NCBI GenBank assembly: GCA_027623235.1
Contig: JAQBVJ010000014.1
Span: 17,308 to 81,307 of the forward strand
Length of the DNA stretch: 64,000 bases
Direction of reading: 5' to 3'
From: Planctomycetota bacterium
GTDB taxonomy: Bacteria; Planctomycetota; Planctomycetia; Planctomycetales; Planctomycetaceae
Below, one piece after another: positions 9,686 through 18,992 of this stretch (position 1 is its first letter; each line of letters starts with the position of its first letter). Made by a program: the position numbers and the translations under genes. The notes beneath the pieces were generated by a model that did no database searches, was not told the origin of the DNA, and saw nothing but the letters and a program-made list of their open reading frames with translations.

Positions 9686-12094
9686 ATGCGTCATTGCCAT
9701 TCGACATTCCTGACGTCGGTCCTGTTCGGCTCGATTTTCGCGATCGCCGCAGACGGAACGGCAGCGGAGATTTCGCCCGGACCATTTCAAAAGCAGGCCT
9801 CGGGTTTTCTTACGAAGTACTGTGTCTCGTGCCACGGTGAGGACACTCAGGAGTCCGGCCTGCGCTTTGACGACGTGCCGTTTGATCTTGCGAATGCAGA
9901 CACGTCGAAAGTCTGGGTGAGGATTCTCGAACAGGTTCTATTTAAAGAGATGCCGCCGGCCGAGAGCGATCCGACTCCCGGAGCGGCCGAACGATCGCAG
10001 TTTGTTGACGGACTTGAAGCCGAACTGACGCGCTTCGGGCGAGGACTGAGCCTCGACGAGAAATTGCTTCTCCCCGAGTTCGGAAACTTTGTCGACCACG
10101 AGAAACTTTTCAGCGGCGAAGTCAAAGACAAGCCGTACACACCAGCTCGCCTGTGGCGGCAGCGGCCGGATATTTATCGGCGCATCTGGGGTCGGGATTA
10201 CGGCCGCAAGCACTGGTTCTCGGTCAAGATCGGTGGCACCGAGCGTCAGGGCGATCTCTACACCGTGCAGCGAGGTCCGCAGAAAGGTAAGACGATCACC
10301 GGTCGCTACTTCGCCGACGAGCGGTTTGCGAATCCGTTTTACGAGTACGTCCACCACGCGTCCGGCTTCACCGACTACGCCACGATCGTCGCCGATCAGG
10401 CCTCACTGGAGGCACTGCTCATCAATGCGGAAACGATGTCGGAGATCCTGACTCTCGGGCAGAAAGTCACGATCGTCACGGAAGTCAAAAGCAAAGACAG
10501 CCGGTTCGGCAACAACCACGGAAACTTCGTCGGCGGCGTCGAGACGATCAGCCTCGAACGGCGCGGCCGAATTCCTGTCGCGTTCAAGAAGGTCATGGAG
10601 TCACCGGTCTCGGTCCGCAAAGAAGATTTCCGCGAAGCGCTGCGGATTGCCTTCGACCTGTTCCTGCGTCGCGAACCGACCGCCGAAGACGTCGAGCATT
10701 ACTGGCAGAACGTGTTCCTGAAGAATGCCGAACTGGGCAACACGATGGCTCTGCAGGCGATGCTGATTTACGTGACGATCTCGCCGGAATTTGTTTACCG
10801 CATGGAAATGGGACTCGGCGAGAAGGACGAGCACGGTCGCCGGATGCTCTCTCCACACGAACTTGTTTACGCCGTCCACTACGCATTTCAAAACACGCCC
10901 GCGTTCGGAGTCGACGAGTTCGAAAGCGAAGATGTCTTTACGAAAAACGTCGAGCCGCTCATCAAACAGGCAATGTCCGAGCAGAATGGGACCAGCTACA
11001 GCCGGGACGGATGGCTGGCGGAACAGATGAAAGCCGGCGGTCTGAAAACACGCGAGGATGTCGAGAAAGCCGCGCGGCAGTTTCTCGGCGGCCGACCAGG
11101 CAACCTCAACCCGAATCACAACAGCCCGATTGAGTCGACGAAGAATCCGCGGGTGCTGCAGTTCTTCCGCGAGTTCTTCGGTTATCACAAAGCTGAAACC
11201 GTCTTCAAAGACGTCGACAAGTTTGCCAAAGAAACAGAGTTCGCCCACTTCCACAACCACACGGCCGTCCGGCTGATGTACGACACCGACGCCTTGATTC
11301 TGCACATCCTTGAAGAAGACAAGAACGTCCTGCGCGAGCTGCTGACGACGAACAAAGTGTTTGTTTCCTACTGGAGCGGCAGCAACGAGCCGGATCAGAT
11401 CAAACGAGCGGGCAATCGCGAGAAGTACGCCGCGACGCACGACTCACAAAGTTACAACCTCAACCCGTTTGAGAACGAGCATCCGCGAAACGCTCCGCTC
11501 GAGGTGTCGCCGGAACAGCGCTGCGGCGTCCTGACTCAGCCCAGTTGGCTGATCGCTCACAGTGGAAACTTCGACAACGACCCCGTCCGCCGCGGTAAGT
11601 GGATCCGCGAAAAGCTCCTCGCCGGCTACATCATGGACGTGCCGATCACGGTCGACGCGCAGATTCCGGACGACGAAACAAAAACGCTCCGCGAACGATT
11701 CCGCCTCGTCCATGAAGAGGCGTGCTGGCGATGCCACAAGAAAATGAACCCGCTCGGCATGCCGTTTGAGGCGTTTAACCACGTCGGCCGGTTCCGCACG
11801 CTCGAAAAAGAAAAGCCCGTCGACACGACCGGCGCGATTTCCTTCAGCAATGTCGAGGGTCTCGACAGCCCGGTTTCCAATGTCCGGGACATGATGGAGC
11901 GTCTCGCCGATTCGCCGCGAGTCCGACAGTCATTCCTCCGTCACATGTTTCGCTACTGGATGGGCCGCAACGAACTGCTGAGCGACTCGCAGACGCTGAT
12001 CGCCATGGAAAAGGCCTACCTGAATCACGACGGCAGTTTCAATGAAGCCCTCGTCGCACTGCTGACGTCTGACTCGTTCCTCTATCGCAAATGA
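9686..12094 (+). CDS. DUF1592/DUF1588/DUF1585 protein with N-terminal planctomycete cytochrome c domain
   Basis: 802 residues with a signal peptide ('TFLTSVLFGSIFAIAA'). A haem-binding motif 'KYCVSCHGEDTQESGLRF' lies near residue 50 (planctomycete-type cytochrome c). The middle matches DUF1592. The next part matches DUF1588 ('CGVLTQPSWLIAHSGNF', then 'CWRCHKKMNPLGMPFE', a second C-x-x-C-H). The C-terminus matches DUF1585 ('FLRHMFRYWMGRNE'). These proteins are almost always paired with a DUF1552 protein, found here at 13867-15225, with two LRR genes in between. The pair is thought to form an envelope-associated redox system of unknown substrate. Confidence 0.93.
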   Translation: MRHCHSTFLTSVLFGSIFAIAADGTAAEISPGPFQKQASGFLTKYCVSCHGEDTQESGLRFDDVPFDLANADTSKVWVRILEQVLFKEMPPAESDPTPGAAERSQFVDGLEAELTRFGRGLSLDEKLLLPEFGNFVDHEKLFSGEVKDKPYTPARLWRQRPDIYRRIWGRDYGRKHWFSVKIGGTERQGDLYTVQRGPQKGKTITGRYFADERFANPFYEYVHHASGFTDYATIVADQASLEALLINAETMSEILTLGQKVTIVTEVKSKDSRFGNNHGNFVGGVETISLERRGRIPVAFKKVMESPVSVRKEDFREALRIAFDLFLRREPTAEDVEHYWQNVFLKNAELGNTMALQAMLIYVTISPEFVYRMEMGLGEKDEHGRRMLSPHELVYAVHYAFQNTPAFGVDEFESEDVFTKNVEPLIKQAMSEQNGTSYSRDGWLAEQMKAGGLKTREDVEKAARQFLGGRPGNLNPNHNSPIESTKNPRVLQFFREFFGYHKAETVFKDVDKFAKETEFAHFHNHTAVRLMYDTDALILHILEEDKNVLRELLTTNKVFVSYWSGSNEPDQIKRAGNREKYAATHDSQSYNLNPFENEHPRNAPLEVSPEQRCGVLTQPSWLIAHSGNFDNDPVRRGKWIREKLLAGYIMDVPITVDAQIPDDETKTLRERFRLVHEEACWRCHKKMNPLGMPFEAFNHVGRFRTLEKEKPVDTTGAISFSNVEGLDSPVSNVRDMMERLADSPRVRQSFLRHMFRYWMGRNELLSDSQTLIAMEKAYLNHDGSFNEALVALLTSDSFLYRK

Positions 12095-12115
12095 GCTCAT
12101 GAGTGACTGCGACAA

Positions 12116-12379
12116 ATGTCAACAATCGAGAGTGGAATGCCGGATGAGGACCCGATCGATCGGCGACTTCGCGACCGAGGTGTATTTGCTGATTACGACG
12201 GCGGGCAGGTTCGTCACATCCGACTTTCGGGAGAAATCTACGACGACGACTGCATTGATCGGCTCGCCGAAATCGACCGGCTCAGTAGCCTGGATGTCCG
12301 CGAAACGGCAATTACAAAAAAAGGATGTCACCTCCTGCGCAGTTTGATGCCCGACACGGACATCATTTGTGGCGAGTGA
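12116..12379 (+). CDS. Small LRR-like protein
   Basis: 87 residues starting 21 bases after the DUF1592 gene and overlapping nothing. The second half is a leucine-rich-repeat unit ('RLSSLDVRETAITKKGCH' followed by 'LLRSLMPDTDI'), like the repeats of the larger LRR gene that follows. It has no signal peptide. An in-frame TGA just upstream fixes the start at or after 12116. A competing frame at 12099-12347 shows no family features. It could be a small partner of the neighbouring protein or a degenerate LRR copy. Confidence 0.6.
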   Translation: MSTIESGMPDEDPIDRRLRDRGVFADYDGGQVRHIRLSGEIYDDDCIDRLAEIDRLSSLDVRETAITKKGCHLLRSLMPDTDIICGE

Positions 12380-12396
12380 GAAATGGCAAACACCAC

Positions 12397-13845
12397 ATGA
12401 AAAGAACATCAATCATTTTGTGTCTGATGCTGATGGCAGTGGAGACAATCTCGGTACGGTCCGTCCGGGCAGAGGCTTCGATCGAAAACGCTCAGCGTCT
12501 GCTCGTCGAGAAAGGCAGGGAGCTTCAGGACAACGACCTGAAAATCATTGGCCAGGCCAGCGAACTGACGAGTCTCGATCTGACGCAGTGTGGGCGGATT
12601 TCGGACAAGGGGCTGGAGCATCTCAGCGGACTGACTTCGTTGAAGACACTCAACCTGACGGGTTGTCGAAAAATCTCCGCGGCCGGGCTGAAGCATCTGC
12701 AGAATCTGACGTCGCTGGAATCGCTCTCTCTGGAGGCAATCGGACCTGCGTTGAACGGACTTTCCAGTCTCAAAGAACTGCCGAAGTTGCGGTCGCTCGA
12801 CGTGAGTGACAACAACGCGTTCAAGGGGGAGGGGCTGGAGTTACTGACCGGTCTGACCAGCTTGAACGCGGCTTGCGGGCGAGGGGCGTTTGACGACAAG
12901 AGTCTGGAGCGGCTTCAGGGGCTCTCGAAGCTGGAACACCTCAATCTCAACGGGTGCGACCAGATCACCGATCGCGGGCTTCAGCATCTGGAGGGACTTT
13001 CGAATCTGAAGACGCTACGGCTTTACGGATGTCACCGGCTGACCGATAAAGGATTCAACCGGCTGTTTGCGAAACTGAAATCGCTCGAGACGCTCGACAT
13101 CGCCTTCTGCTGGTGGCACGAGGGTGACTCGCTGGTTCTGCCGCCCGGGCTTTTGCACCTCGACCTGCATGAGTCCAAACGGTTGAAAGACGCGGCGCTG
13201 ATCAAGCTGGAAAAGAAGGAGACGCTCCGCACGCTCAATCTGTTTCAGTGCCTGGTGCTGACGGACCTTGGCGTGGAGTCTCTGAAAGATTTGCCGGATC
13301 TCCAAAAGCTGAATCTGGGCAGCATCCGCGCGCTGACCGACAAAGGGCTCGCCCATCTCAGCGGCGCGACGGGCCTGACTCACCTGGATCTGTGCGACAA
13401 CGACAATTTTACCGGAGCCGGCCTGCTGCACCTTTCGCAAATGAACTCGCTGGTCGATGTCAATCTGTGGAATTGCCGCAGCATCACGGGGGACGGTTTG
13501 AAAGCGTTTGCCGGAGCAAAGGGCCTGACCCGGCTCAATCTTTCGGATTGCCGGAAAGTCGGAGACGAGGGGCTTTCGCATTTGAGGAATCACACATCGC
13601 TGGTCAACCTCTACCTTGATCACTGCGAGGGAGTCACCGATGCCGGGCTGGCGCATCTCGCAAATCTGTCTGGATTGACGGAGTTAACTCTCAGCGGCTG
13701 CGATCAACTGACCGATGCCGGGCTGCAGCACCTGAAGTCGCTACAGTCGCTGGAGTATCTTGCCGTCGAAAACTGCCCGAAGCTGACGACAAACGGCCTC
13801 GATGAACTGCAGCGTGCTTTGCCACATTGCAGCATTCTTCGTTAA
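12397..13845 (+). CDS. Secreted leucine-rich-repeat protein (cysteine-containing, F-box-LRR-like repeats)
   Basis: 482 residues from the ATG at 12397, which begins a signal peptide ('IILCLMLMAVETISVRSV'); the frame extends 72 bases upstream but overlaps the previous gene. The body is a run of roughly 24-residue repeats of the form L-x-x-L-x-L-x-x-C-x-x-[IL]-[TS]-D-x-G-L-x-x-L, for example 'LNLNGCDQITDRGLQHL' and 'LTLSGCDQLTDAGLQHL'. Such cysteine-containing repeats form a curved solenoid used for protein binding. It sits between the DUF1592 and DUF1552 genes on the same strand, so it may be co-expressed with that pair. The binding partner is unknown. Confidence 0.88.
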   Translation: MKRTSIILCLMLMAVETISVRSVRAEASIENAQRLLVEKGRELQDNDLKIIGQASELTSLDLTQCGRISDKGLEHLSGLTSLKTLNLTGCRKISAAGLKHLQNLTSLESLSLEAIGPALNGLSSLKELPKLRSLDVSDNNAFKGEGLELLTGLTSLNAACGRGAFDDKSLERLQGLSKLEHLNLNGCDQITDRGLQHLEGLSNLKTLRLYGCHRLTDKGFNRLFAKLKSLETLDIAFCWWHEGDSLVLPPGLLHLDLHESKRLKDAALIKLEKKETLRTLNLFQCLVLTDLGVESLKDLPDLQKLNLGSIRALTDKGLAHLSGATGLTHLDLCDNDNFTGAGLLHLSQMNSLVDVNLWNCRSITGDGLKAFAGAKGLTRLNLSDCRKVGDEGLSHLRNHTSLVNLYLDHCEGVTDAGLAHLANLSGLTELTLSGCDQLTDAGLQHLKSLQSLEYLAVENCPKLTTNGLDELQRALPHCSILR

Positions 13846-13866
13846 CAACCAATCGCGAGCATTCTT

Positions 13867-15225
13867 ATGGCAACCCGCCGAACAGTTCTTAAAGGTCTTT
13901 CGCTCGGAGCGGGAAGCCTCGCGCTGTCGCCGTTTCTGAACCACTTCGCGCGGCTCGACGCCGACGATGCTGAGCAGAACCTTCCGAAGCGGTTTGTCTT
14001 TGTCGTCAAAGCGAGCGGGCTTCAGGCGGAGTTCATTAACCCGGAAGGGTTGCAGCACGGCGGAGGAACGCTGGTCGATGAGCCGCTTGGCAGTCGCAAG
14101 CTGCCGGAGAGTCTCGCTTCGTTTGAGCCGTTCAAGGATCGGCTCACGATTCTGCAGGGGCTCAGCGGGAAGATGTGCAACTTCGGGCACTCGTCATTTT
14201 ACGGAGCTCTTGGCGCTTACAAAGCCACTCTTCAGGGGCAACCGCTGGCAGCGACCATCGACGGGCACCTCTCGAATCTGCTGCCGTCCGTCTTCAATCA
14301 CATCGGTTTGAAAATGGGTGACGGCAGCCAGGGCACGGCTTACCCGGCGATCAGTGCGGCCGGCAAGAACAAGCAACTGCCGTTTCAGTGCAATCCCGAG
14401 CTGGCGTACCAGAACCTGTTTGGCAGCATCGCCGCGGGGGGAGACATTCGCAAAAAGTACCAGCGAACGGGAAACGTTCTGGATGCGATGGCGGCTGACA
14501 TCCGGAAGCTCAAGCAGCAGCTCCCGGGCGAGGGGAAAGTTAAACTCGATTATTATCTCAGCGGGTTTGAAGCTTTGAAGGATCGCCGGCTGAAACTGAT
14601 TTCGATGCAGGACGTCTTGAAAAAGCACGCTCCGGAAGTTTCCGACAAGTACACCTCGAAGTACGCCACGCACCAGCTGGAGGCTCACTTCGACATGGCA
14701 TCGGCGGCTCTGATCAGCGGCATCACGAATGTCGTGACGATTCACACGGACGATTTGAACTCGTCGTACCAGGGACTCGGGATCACTCCCAAAGTTCACT
14801 CAGTGGGTCACGGAGCGAGCAGCGGTGAAATGTCTTCTCAGGACTGCCGCAACATCATCCGCACGTTTCACTGTGATCTGATTGCGGACATGGCGACGAA
14901 GCTGAAGGCCATTCCAGAAGGAGACGGCACGATGCTCGATAACACGATCATCGTTTACGTCAGTGATAATTCTGACAAGCATCACTCGTCTGCGACCGAG
15001 TGGCCAATGGTCGTGCTTGGCAACCTGGGCGGCAGACTGAATTCGAAGGGACGCTATCTTTCGTATCCGTCGTACGGCAGCCCGGCTCACCGGCACACGA
15101 TCGGCAACTGGTTGACGACACTGTGCCACGTCGCGGGATTCCCGCAGGATCACTTTGGGCAGCCTGACTTCGCCCTCGGCCGCGACGTCGACCAGCAGGG
15201 ACCGTTGAGCGAGCTCCTTGCCTGA
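13867..15225 (+). CDS. DUF1552 protein with Tat-like N-terminus
   Basis: 452 residues with an N-terminal twin-arginine-like leader ('RRTVLKGLSLGAGSLALS'). The family's conserved parts are readable: 'QGLSGKMCNFGHSSFYGAL', 'YYLSGFEALKDRR', and near the end 'NTIIVYVSDNSDKHHS' and 'HRHTIGNWLTTLCHVAGF'. DUF1552 proteins accompany DUF1592 cytochromes in planctomycetes, and the fold resembles DUF1501/sulfatase-like hydrolases. It starts 21 bases after the LRR gene, supporting one transcription unit from 9.7 to 15.2 kb. Enzymatic role is not established. Confidence 0.92.
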   Translation: MATRRTVLKGLSLGAGSLALSPFLNHFARLDADDAEQNLPKRFVFVVKASGLQAEFINPEGLQHGGGTLVDEPLGSRKLPESLASFEPFKDRLTILQGLSGKMCNFGHSSFYGALGAYKATLQGQPLAATIDGHLSNLLPSVFNHIGLKMGDGSQGTAYPAISAAGKNKQLPFQCNPELAYQNLFGSIAAGGDIRKKYQRTGNVLDAMAADIRKLKQQLPGEGKVKLDYYLSGFEALKDRRLKLISMQDVLKKHAPEVSDKYTSKYATHQLEAHFDMASAALISGITNVVTIHTDDLNSSYQGLGITPKVHSVGHGASSGEMSSQDCRNIIRTFHCDLIADMATKLKAIPEGDGTMLDNTIIVYVSDNSDKHHSSATEWPMVVLGNLGGRLNSKGRYLSYPSYGSPAHRHTIGNWLTTLCHVAGFPQDHFGQPDFALGRDVDQQGPLSELLA

Positions 15226-15265
15226 TGGCTGCTCGCCAGTGTGCCGGGCGAACATTCCGAAGTCG

Positions 15266-17089
15266 TCAGCTTTGTGCCCAGTCCGGAGCGGGTGCATCAA
15301 AGACACTCGGGCCGCTCGCACCCGGAATGCAGAACTCAATCCGTTTCGCGTGAAGGCAAAGTGGAGGCATTCCCACTTCGAGCGTCTTGTTGCTGCCCGT
15401 TGCACCGCCTGGCAGATAAAACAGATCTCCGCAGATCGGCAGACCAAGTTTCCACAGGTGAACTCGAATCTGATTTGTCCGCCCTGTGACCGGTCGCGCC
15501 TCGACCAGTGCCGTGCCGTCGTCGAATCGGCTGAGGACTCGAAACTGCGTCTCCGCATCGAGACCGTTCTTGTCGATTAACCGCAGCCCGTTTTCCTGAG
15601 GTCGCGCGCTGATCGCCGCCTGGCAGTCGAACTCGTCAGCTTGCGGGTGCCCCTGAATTCGGGCGACGTAGACCTTGGAAACCTCGCGGCTGGCAAACAG
15701 TGGCTGCACTTTCCTCGCTACGGTTCGCGTTCGGCAAAACACGACGACGCCCGACGTGTTTGCGTCAAGCCGGTGTGCAACCCGCAAATGCTCGGGCGAG
15801 TAAACTTCGTTGAGAATGTACTCCAGTGAATTTCGATTGAATCGCCCGCAGGGATGCATCGGCAGCGGAGCCGGCTTGTCGACAACGACGATCGAGTCGT
15901 CCTCGTGGAGAATTCGAATGTCGGCGTTGACGTCCGGCTCGATCGTGGCGGGGACGAGATGGTCGAACCGCTCGCCTTCACGCACGATCCGGTCGGCGGA
16001 AGTCGGTGATGATTTCTGAATGATCCGTCCAGCTTCGATGATGGCATGCCACTCGTCGCGTGAAATCTGCGGATGCCACTGCACCAGAAAATCGATCAGA
16101 CAGAGCCCCGCAAACCGGCCCGGCACATTGATCGGTCGGTGGTTGTCGTACGGCACGCTGCCGGGCAGAGGAGTCGTCAACTCGCGGATTCTGGCGTGCC
16201 GCCGCTCGGTCTGTTCAGCCGACTTTTCTTCGGAAGTCCGGTAGCAGTGCGGACAGGATTCGTCGGGTACGTACTTCGGTGATCGGCGATCCTCGCGGCT
16301 CAAAGCCTCCTGGCAGGCGAAGCAAAGAACGTATTCGGTTTCTTCCAGGTTCGGGTTGAGTGCGACTCGCTGATCGAAAACGAAACAGTCTCCGTCGTAA
16401 TGTTCCCCGCCGCATTCTTCGAAGTATTTGAGGATGCCGCCGTCGAGCTGAAAGATGTTTTCGAAACCGGCCTGCTCCATGAACGGCCCGGCCTTCTCGC
16501 AGCGGATGCCGCCCGTGCAGAACATCACGACCGGCTGCTGTTTCAGTTCGTCACTCAGTTTTGCAACCGCGTCCGGAAACTCACGGAAGTTGTCAACTCC
16601 GATCGCCACGGCGTTGCGAAACGTGCCGAGGTCCACTTCGTAGTCGTTCCGCGTGTCGAGCAGCGTGACTGCCCGGCCTTCGTCGAGCCACTTTTTCAAT
16701 TCGGTCGCCGAGAGTTTCGGCGATGCACGCCGGCGAGGGTCCACTCCGTCAACGCCGAACGCGATGATCTCGTCTTTGATTTTCACGACCATCCGCGTGA
16801 ACGGTTGCCGTTCGCTGAAGCTCTCTTTGACTTCAAGCGAAGCAAGCAGTTCGTCCGATCGAAGAGTTTTCAAAAACTCGTCAACCTGCGTTCGACCGCC
16901 GGCGACAAAGAGATTGACCCCTTCCTCGCTGAGCAGGATGGTGCCTTTCAGCTCAAGCCGGCTGCAGAGTTCGCGCAGTTCGGCCTGCCGCGTCGGAAGA
17001 TCGTTCAGCGTGACAAACCGGTAAGCCGCCACATTGACGACGGGCTTATCTGTGACGCTGGCATCGGTGGTGGTCTGAGTCGTCGTCAT
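15266..17089 (-). CDS. TrhO-type tRNA U34 hydroxylase fused to an RluA-family pseudouridine synthase
   Basis: 607 residues from the ATG at 17089 (the upstream extension is not protein-like). Residues about 15-240 match TrhO/UPF0176: the N-terminal fold ('LKGTILLSEEGVNLFVAG') and a rhodanese domain with catalytic loop 'CTGGIRCEK' (Cys191). Four cysteines at 256, 259, 279 and 282 ('CFAC', 'CPHC') suggest a zinc knuckle. Residues about 325-365 resemble an S4 RNA-binding domain. Residues about 385-600 form an RluA-type synthase with 'HRLDANTSGVVVF' (catalytic Asp442) and 'GRTNQIRVHLWKLG'. TrhO makes 5-hydroxyuridine at tRNA wobble U34; RluA-family enzymes isomerise uridines in tRNA or rRNA. Both catalytic centres look intact. 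Confidence 0.92.
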   Translation of the reverse strand: MTTTQTTTDASVTDKPVVNVAAYRFVTLNDLPTRQAELRELCSRLELKGTILLSEEGVNLFVAGGRTQVDEFLKTLRSDELLASLEVKESFSERQPFTRMVVKIKDEIIAFGVDGVDPRRRASPKLSATELKKWLDEGRAVTLLDTRNDYEVDLGTFRNAVAIGVDNFREFPDAVAKLSDELKQQPVVMFCTGGIRCEKAGPFMEQAGFENIFQLDGGILKYFEECGGEHYDGDCFVFDQRVALNPNLEETEYVLCFACQEALSREDRRSPKYVPDESCPHCYRTSEEKSAEQTERRHARIRELTTPLPGSVPYDNHRPINVPGRFAGLCLIDFLVQWHPQISRDEWHAIIEAGRIIQKSSPTSADRIVREGERFDHLVPATIEPDVNADIRILHEDDSIVVVDKPAPLPMHPCGRFNRNSLEYILNEVYSPEHLRVAHRLDANTSGVVVFCRTRTVARKVQPLFASREVSKVYVARIQGHPQADEFDCQAAISARPQENGLRLIDKNGLDAETQFRVLSRFDDGTALVEARPVTGRTNQIRVHLWKLGLPICGDLFYLPGGATGSNKTLEVGMPPLCLHAKRIEFCIPGASGPSVFDAPAPDWAQS

Positions 17090-17206
17090 GAGGGCCGGGT
17101 AAAAGAAAGCGAGACGGGTTCCGATTGTCTCTCGGCAGCAAACAGCATTGTAATCCCACCGCCCGCTCAATGAAGCAGCTCGGCAGGAGTCCCATTCTTT
17201 CGCCTC

Positions 17207-17361
17207 TACGCCGAAGGCGTTACATCCAAAAGCCTGGGGTTGCACAATCTCGCGCAGCTTGTGGAACCCTTTCAGGGTACGACAAGGTGAAAGAATCCGA
17301 ACCTGGGGTGGCGCCGCTGCGTGACTGACCCCAGGCTTTGGGATGTAACGCCGTTGGCGTA
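17207..17361. repeat. 155-bp element with 33-34-bp terminal inverted repeats
   Basis: Left arm 17207-17240 begins 'tacgccgaaggcgttacatc'; right arm 17329-17361 ends with its near-complement 'gatgtaacgccgttggcgta'. Both arms include agcctggggt or its complement; they differ by about two substitutions and one indel. The interior has no gene. The size and inverted ends are MITE- or REP-like. Confidence 0.8.
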
Positions 17362-17369
17362 TTTCCAGG

Positions 17370-17690
17370 AGAAACTCGCAACTTCAATATGCGTGAGTGA
17401 GGGCGAACGTCTTTTGAGATCGCTACGCCGCTCGACTTTCGCCCTCGCTCACGCTTTTTGAAGTTGCACACTTTTGAGTCGCGAAGCGACGGCAGCACAT
17501 AGCTGCGGGCGTAAGCCCGCAGAAACAGAGGGAAAACTGCCAAAGCCGCGAAGCGGCGAAAGCAATCGTGTCTGCTGCCGCCGCTTCGCGGCTCACATGT
17601 TCATTCCGACCCCTATCCGTGGGCTTACGCCCACGGCTATGTGCTGTCGCCGCTTCGCGGCTGAAGTGTGCAACTTCAAAGCTCACGCTT
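17370..17690. repeat. Nested inverted-repeat cluster rich in REP-like hairpins
   Basis: Two nested palindromes can be read. The first pairs 17378-17406 with 17438-17467 (gcaacttcaa...gagggcgaa against ttcgccctcg...ttgaagttgc). The second pairs 17460-17522 with 17618-17678, with short motifs gcgggcgtaagcccgc and gtgggcttacgcccac at the facing ends and gcaacttc at the outside. A copy of gccgcgaagcggcg occurs between them. The cluster fills the space between the TrhO-RluA gene and the hydrolase gene and contains no gene. Confidence 0.8.
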
Positions 17691-17730
17691 CGGGTTTCTT
17701 TCCCGCGTCGGATTCGGATTCGGATTCGCT

Positions 17731-18777
17731 CTAATTCGCAGCCGGGCGTGATTTCCGGTCAGCCGCCGCAAGGCTCACAACTTGATCGGAAATGTGCCGC
17801 AGGACGAACGGCAGATAAACGATGCCGGAATAGTGGTTCGCATTCATCAGGATGTGATGCGGTTTTTCGAGCTTCACGGCCTCGGCGAGGACGTTTGCAT
17901 TTTTCAGCGGGACAACCGTGTCGCTTTTTCCGGAATACAACCAGGTTCGGTTTCGATCGAGGCGATGTGCCAGCCGGGTTGGCTCGATGACGTGAGCCAG
18001 TTTCCGGACGTCGTCATCGGTCATGCCTGCCTCTTCGAGCCGCGCGCGAACTTTTTCCGTATCGCGTTTTCCGGTCTGGATGAGATCGAAAAGGTCTCCG
18101 CCGGCCAGCATCAGAAACACGCTGTCGTAACCTCGGTCGAGCCCCGCAGTCGTTGCGGAAACGAACCCGCCGAGGCTTGTTCCCTGCAGCGCGATGTGCG
18201 ACGAGTCGACAAACGGCAGCACCGAAACGGCGTCGCGAGCTCGCCGCACGTCGGCAATGGCCTGCTTCATCAACGTGAGAATGTTCGATTCGTCCGGCCC
18301 CGTTTTGCCGCGGCGTTTGCCGTAGTGCGGCAGATGAATCATAAACGTGTGAAGCTGTTTCTGATTCAGACCTTGCGCAAAAAGCCGACCGACCGGCATC
18401 GACCGACCGGACTCGTGAACCACCACCACCGCTGGAGCTTTAAACGGTTTCCCGTCTTTGTCGCGAGCCAGGTACCACTCCATCGAGACGTTGTCGTTGT
18501 TCGAATCTCCGGTGGGGATTGGGCTCGGAAAGCGAACGAGCGCGGCGCCGAGTCTTGCATCGGGTTTTTCACACGTGACCTGGAACGAGGCCGGCTTCCA
18601 CACGAGCCCTGTCAGGCAAAGCTGCGCATCGGTCGACTCGTCCTTGCCAGGTTCGAGCGAGTCGCGCGACTCGAAGGTGGTTTGAGGCAGAAACGCCAGA
18701 GGATCGTCCAGCGCGAACGCGACTCGAGCTCCTGCGAAGAGCAACGGCGTGAGGACAATGAGATGACACATTTTCAT
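17731..18777 (-). CDS. Secreted alpha/beta-hydrolase
   Basis: 348 residues from the ATG at 18777 (another Met two codons later), which starts a signal peptide ('MCHLIVLTPLLFAGARV'). The nucleophile elbow is 'LQGTSLGGFVS' (Ser in G-x-S-x-G), the acid is probably the Asp in 'YSGKSDTVVPL', and the base the His in 'NANHYSGI'. A strand with 'PAVVVVHESGRSM' precedes, where the oxyanion hole would be. The fold resembles dienelactone hydrolase/acetyl-xylan-esterase-like proteins; the substrate is unknown. It ends beside the inverted-repeat cluster and is divergent from the small coiled-coil gene. Confidence 0.8.
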   Translation of the reverse strand: MKMCHLIVLTPLLFAGARVAFALDDPLAFLPQTTFESRDSLEPGKDESTDAQLCLTGLVWKPASFQVTCEKPDARLGAALVRFPSPIPTGDSNNDNVSMEWYLARDKDGKPFKAPAVVVVHESGRSMPVGRLFAQGLNQKQLHTFMIHLPHYGKRRGKTGPDESNILTLMKQAIADVRRARDAVSVLPFVDSSHIALQGTSLGGFVSATTAGLDRGYDSVFLMLAGGDLFDLIQTGKRDTEKVRARLEEAGMTDDDVRKLAHVIEPTRLAHRLDRNRTWLYSGKSDTVVPLKNANVLAEAVKLEKPHHILMNANHYSGIVYLPFVLRHISDQVVSLAAADRKSRPAAN

Positions 18778-18992
18778 GACGGGCCTGCGGTGTCGGGCGA
18801 GCGGATTCTGAGGATCGCATTCGGCTCGCGAGGGATGATACTGAAACGGAAGAACCTCAACACAGCATGCAGTCCTGCGGAGTTCGTCAGGGTGAAGAAT
18901 CGCGTTCAAACAACCAGCAAATCCCGGTAGACTCATCCTGGTAGCACAGAGGAGTCAGTGACGTGTCGCAGTTTCGAAACGGGAGACGAACG

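Noticed and set aside
17782..18930. 382-codon plus-strand frame
   Set aside because: Antisense to the alpha/beta-hydrolase with its nucleophile elbow and signal peptide.
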